Below, piece after piece: positions 5,214 through 6,735 of a DNA stretch of 6,735 nucleotides. Within the stretch, counting starts at the first letter, position 1. Each line of letters starts with the position of its first letter. Position numbers and translations under genes: made by a program. Origin of the DNA: Flavobacteriaceae bacterium (GTDB lineage Bacteria; Bacteroidota; Bacteroidia; Flavobacteriales; Flavobacteriaceae). The notes below the pieces were generated by a model, which was given only the letters and a program-made list of their open reading frames with translations, searched no databases and was not told where the DNA came from. The DNA lies in the NCBI GenBank assembly GCA_027068695.1, contig JAMOMG010000281.1:1-6735 (forward strand), written 5' to 3'.

Positions 5214-6173
5214 ATGAAATTTATACAACAAGCATATAAGGGAAACAATCAATGGTGGGCATATTTAGTTACAATAATTATACTGTTTTTTGGATGGCAG
5301 TTTATAGGAGTTATCCCTTTAACAGGAGTTGCTTATTTTTATGCCAGTGATTTAAATGAATTTGCTGTTGCAGCAAAAGATAATTTTGCAACCTTAGGTA
5401 TAGATGCAAATTTGTATTTGTTTTTAATAATCTTAACTTTTTTAGCTGGGTTATTATCATTGTTTTTGGGGATAAAATTTATTCATAAAAGAAAAATTAT
5501 AACATTAATTACTAGTCGAGAAAAACTAGATTGGAACAGGGTGTTTTATGCATTTAAAATTTGGGCTGCAATTGGAGTAGTTATGGTTTTAGTAGGGTAT
5601 TTTATGGCTCCTGAAGATTATATATGGAATTTTAAACCGTTACCATTTTTTCTTTTAGTAGTTATTTCATTATTCCTTTTGCCAATTCAAACGAGTATGG
5701 AAGAGTTGCTATTTAGAGGTTATTTAATGCAAGGGTTTGGTACTTGGTTCAAAAGTTCATTTGTAGCTTTAGTTTTAACTTCTGTAATATTTGGGCTGTT
5801 ACACGGTTTAAATCCTGAAGTTGAAAAATTGGGTTGGATAACGATGGTGTATTACATTGGAACAGGATTGGTTCTGGGTATATTTACGTTGATGGATGAA
5901 GGAACGGAATTATCTTTAGGTTTTCATGCCGCAAATAATATAATCGCTGCAGTTTTTGTAACAACAAATTGGACAGTATTTCAAACAGATGCATTGTTAA
6001 TTGATACTTCTGAACCCTCTGTTGATTGGGAGATGTTTGTGCCTGTGTTTATTTTGTATCCTTTAGTTTTACTTATTTTTTCAAAAAAATATGGCTGGAC
6101 CAATTGGCAAGAAAAATTAATGGGAACAATACGTAAACCTATTGAATTGAAAGAAGAAGAGTTTATAGCTTAA
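5214..6173 (+). CDS. CPBP-family intramembrane metalloprotease (Abi/CAAX protease-like)
   Basis: This 319-residue integral membrane protein has about seven or eight hydrophobic segments (roughly 15-40, 68-92, 112-131, 143-159, 182-196, 207-226, 237-250, 275-290). The CPBP motifs are intact: EExxxR at 163-168 (SMEELLFRG), FxxxH at 193-197 (FGLLH) and HxxxN at 238-242 (HAANN). These supply the two glutamates and two histidines of the proposed active site. The family includes eukaryotic Rce1 CAAX proteases and bacterial proteins linked to bacteriocin self-immunity or peptide processing. The bacterial substrate cannot be read from sequence. The gene starts 3 nt after menC and ends 14 nt before menE, so it is embedded in a menaquinone operon. 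As I recall, flavobacterial genomes often show this arrangement. Whether it acts on a quinone-pathway membrane protein or is merely co-expressed is unknown. Confidence 0.88.
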   Translation: MKFIQQAYKGNNQWWAYLVTIIILFFGWQFIGVIPLTGVAYFYASDLNEFAVAAKDNFATLGIDANLYLFLIILTFLAGLLSLFLGIKFIHKRKIITLITSREKLDWNRVFYAFKIWAAIGVVMVLVGYFMAPEDYIWNFKPLPFFLLVVISLFLLPIQTSMEELLFRGYLMQGFGTWFKSSFVALVLTSVIFGLLHGLNPEVEKLGWITMVYYIGTGLVLGIFTLMDEGTELSLGFHAANNIIAAVFVTTNWTVFQTDALLIDTSEPSVDWEMFVPVFILYPLVLLIFSKKYGWTNWQEKLMGTIRKPIELKEEEFIA

Positions 6174-6187
6174 ATTAAAGTGTCAAG

Positions 6188-6735
6188 TTGAAAGTTGAAA
6201 AATTCCATAAAGATTTTAGATTGCAAGGAAAATCATTTAATTCAAAAGAAGAATTGATTAATTTCTCTAAAGAAACTGTAGGTGTAGAGGTTACAAATTT
6301 TTTGCAACAATGGTTTAATGATAGTTTGTTTATAGAAGTAAAAACATCAGGTTCAACAGGGGAGCCAAAAGTTGTGAAACTTCAGAAAACTCATATGGAA
6401 AATAGTGCGAAAGCCACGGGTAAATATTTTAAATTGCCTAAAGCTACTACAGCATTATTGTGCCTGTCTCCAAGTTATATTGCCGGTAAAATGATGTTAG
6501 TACGTGCGTTAACATTGGGTTGGCATTTAGATATTGTAAAACCAACATCAAAGCCTTTAAAAAACAGGAATAAACAGTATGATTTCTCAGCAATGGTACC
6601 AATGCAACTACACAATTCTTTAAATGAGTTGTATAAAATAATGAAACTAATTGTTGGGGGTGGAGTTGTTTCAGAAGGATTACTTGACAAAATTCAAAAT
6701 ATAAGTACAGAAGTTTTTGCTACGTATGGAATGAC
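6188..6735 (+). CDS. menE: o-Succinylbenzoate-CoA ligase, N-terminal half (partial, runs off right edge)
   Basis: MenE is an AMP-forming acyl-CoA synthetase that activates o-succinylbenzoate with ATP and CoA, the step after MenC. The frame is open from a TAA at 6176 to the window edge. The only initiator consistent with a full N-terminus is TTG at 6188, giving MKVEKFHKDFRLQGKSF; the first in-frame ATG is at 6392, beyond the first catalytic motif. Numbered from the TTG, the phosphate-binding loop TSGSTGEPK lies at residues 53-61, and the adenylate-binding ATYGM(T) motif begins at 178 as the window ends. So 182 codons are visible, about half of a compact flavobacterial-type enzyme. The P-loop lies some hundred residues closer to the N-terminus than in the longer enterobacterial MenE (from memory), so much of the usual N-terminal subdomain is absent. 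It follows the CPBP stop by 14 nt, in the same operon as menC. Confidence 0.87.
   Translation, partial: MKVEKFHKDFRLQGKSFNSKEELINFSKETVGVEVTNFLQQWFNDSLFIEVKTSGSTGEPKVVKLQKTHMENSAKATGKYFKLPKATTALLCLSPSYIAGKMMLVRALTLGWHLDIVKPTSKPLKNRNKQYDFSAMVPMQLHNSLNELYKIMKLIVGGGVVSEGLLDKIQNISTEVFATYGM

Noticed and set aside
6475..6690. 71-codon minus-strand frame within menE.
   Set aside because: It is antisense to conserved AMP-binding enzyme sequence, with no independent coding sign.

Overview
The window is AT-rich chromosomal DNA, most likely from a Bacteroidota member of the Flavobacteriaceae type. Three things point that way. Start codons are preceded by A-rich stretches instead of Shine-Dalgarno sequences. 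Two exact matches to the Bacteroidota -7 element (TAnnTTTG) lie upstream of gene starts. A menC / CPBP-protease / menE order, with an unusually compact menE, is on the right side. The species cannot be named from this sequence.

Left part, 1-3990, all on the minus strand: six tightly packed genes, read from right to left. First comes a 233-residue membrane-anchored protein (3289-3990). Next is a 511-residue secreted paralogue that shares its ~200-residue domain and adds a middle region and two Tudor/SH3-like repeats (1735-3270). Then follow a 213-residue protein with one N-terminal membrane segment (1050-1691), a 182-residue secreted protein (418-966), an 80-residue protein made of six ~11-residue repeats that matches the 7(1) septoil-knot family (168-410), and the first 42 codons of another secreted protein that runs off the left edge (1-128). 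Gaps are 7 to 83 nt. Every product except the 80-residue protein has an N-terminal signal peptide or membrane anchor, so this looks like an uncharacterised cell-envelope gene group. Its function cannot be deduced from the sequence.

Middle, 3991-4172: a 182-nt divergent regulatory region with candidate promoters for both sides and an octamer direct repeat/imperfect hairpin between them.

Right part, 4173-6735, plus strand: a menaquinone operon with menC (o-succinylbenzoate synthase, all catalytic residues present), a CPBP-family intramembrane protease/immunity-type protein, and the first half of menE (o-succinylbenzoate-CoA ligase), apparently starting at TTG. MenC makes o-succinylbenzoate and MenE activates it with CoA. 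The CPBP protein sits between them, with gaps of 3 and 14 nt.

The most notable items are the septoil-knot candidate, the tandem paralogues whose shared domain contains a 77-nt stretch of perfect identity inside otherwise diverged sequence (a likely gene-conversion tract), and the secreted Tudor-like repeats. No RNA genes, insertion sequences, CRISPR arrays or convincing terminators were seen, and no gene-free stretch exceeds 182 nt.
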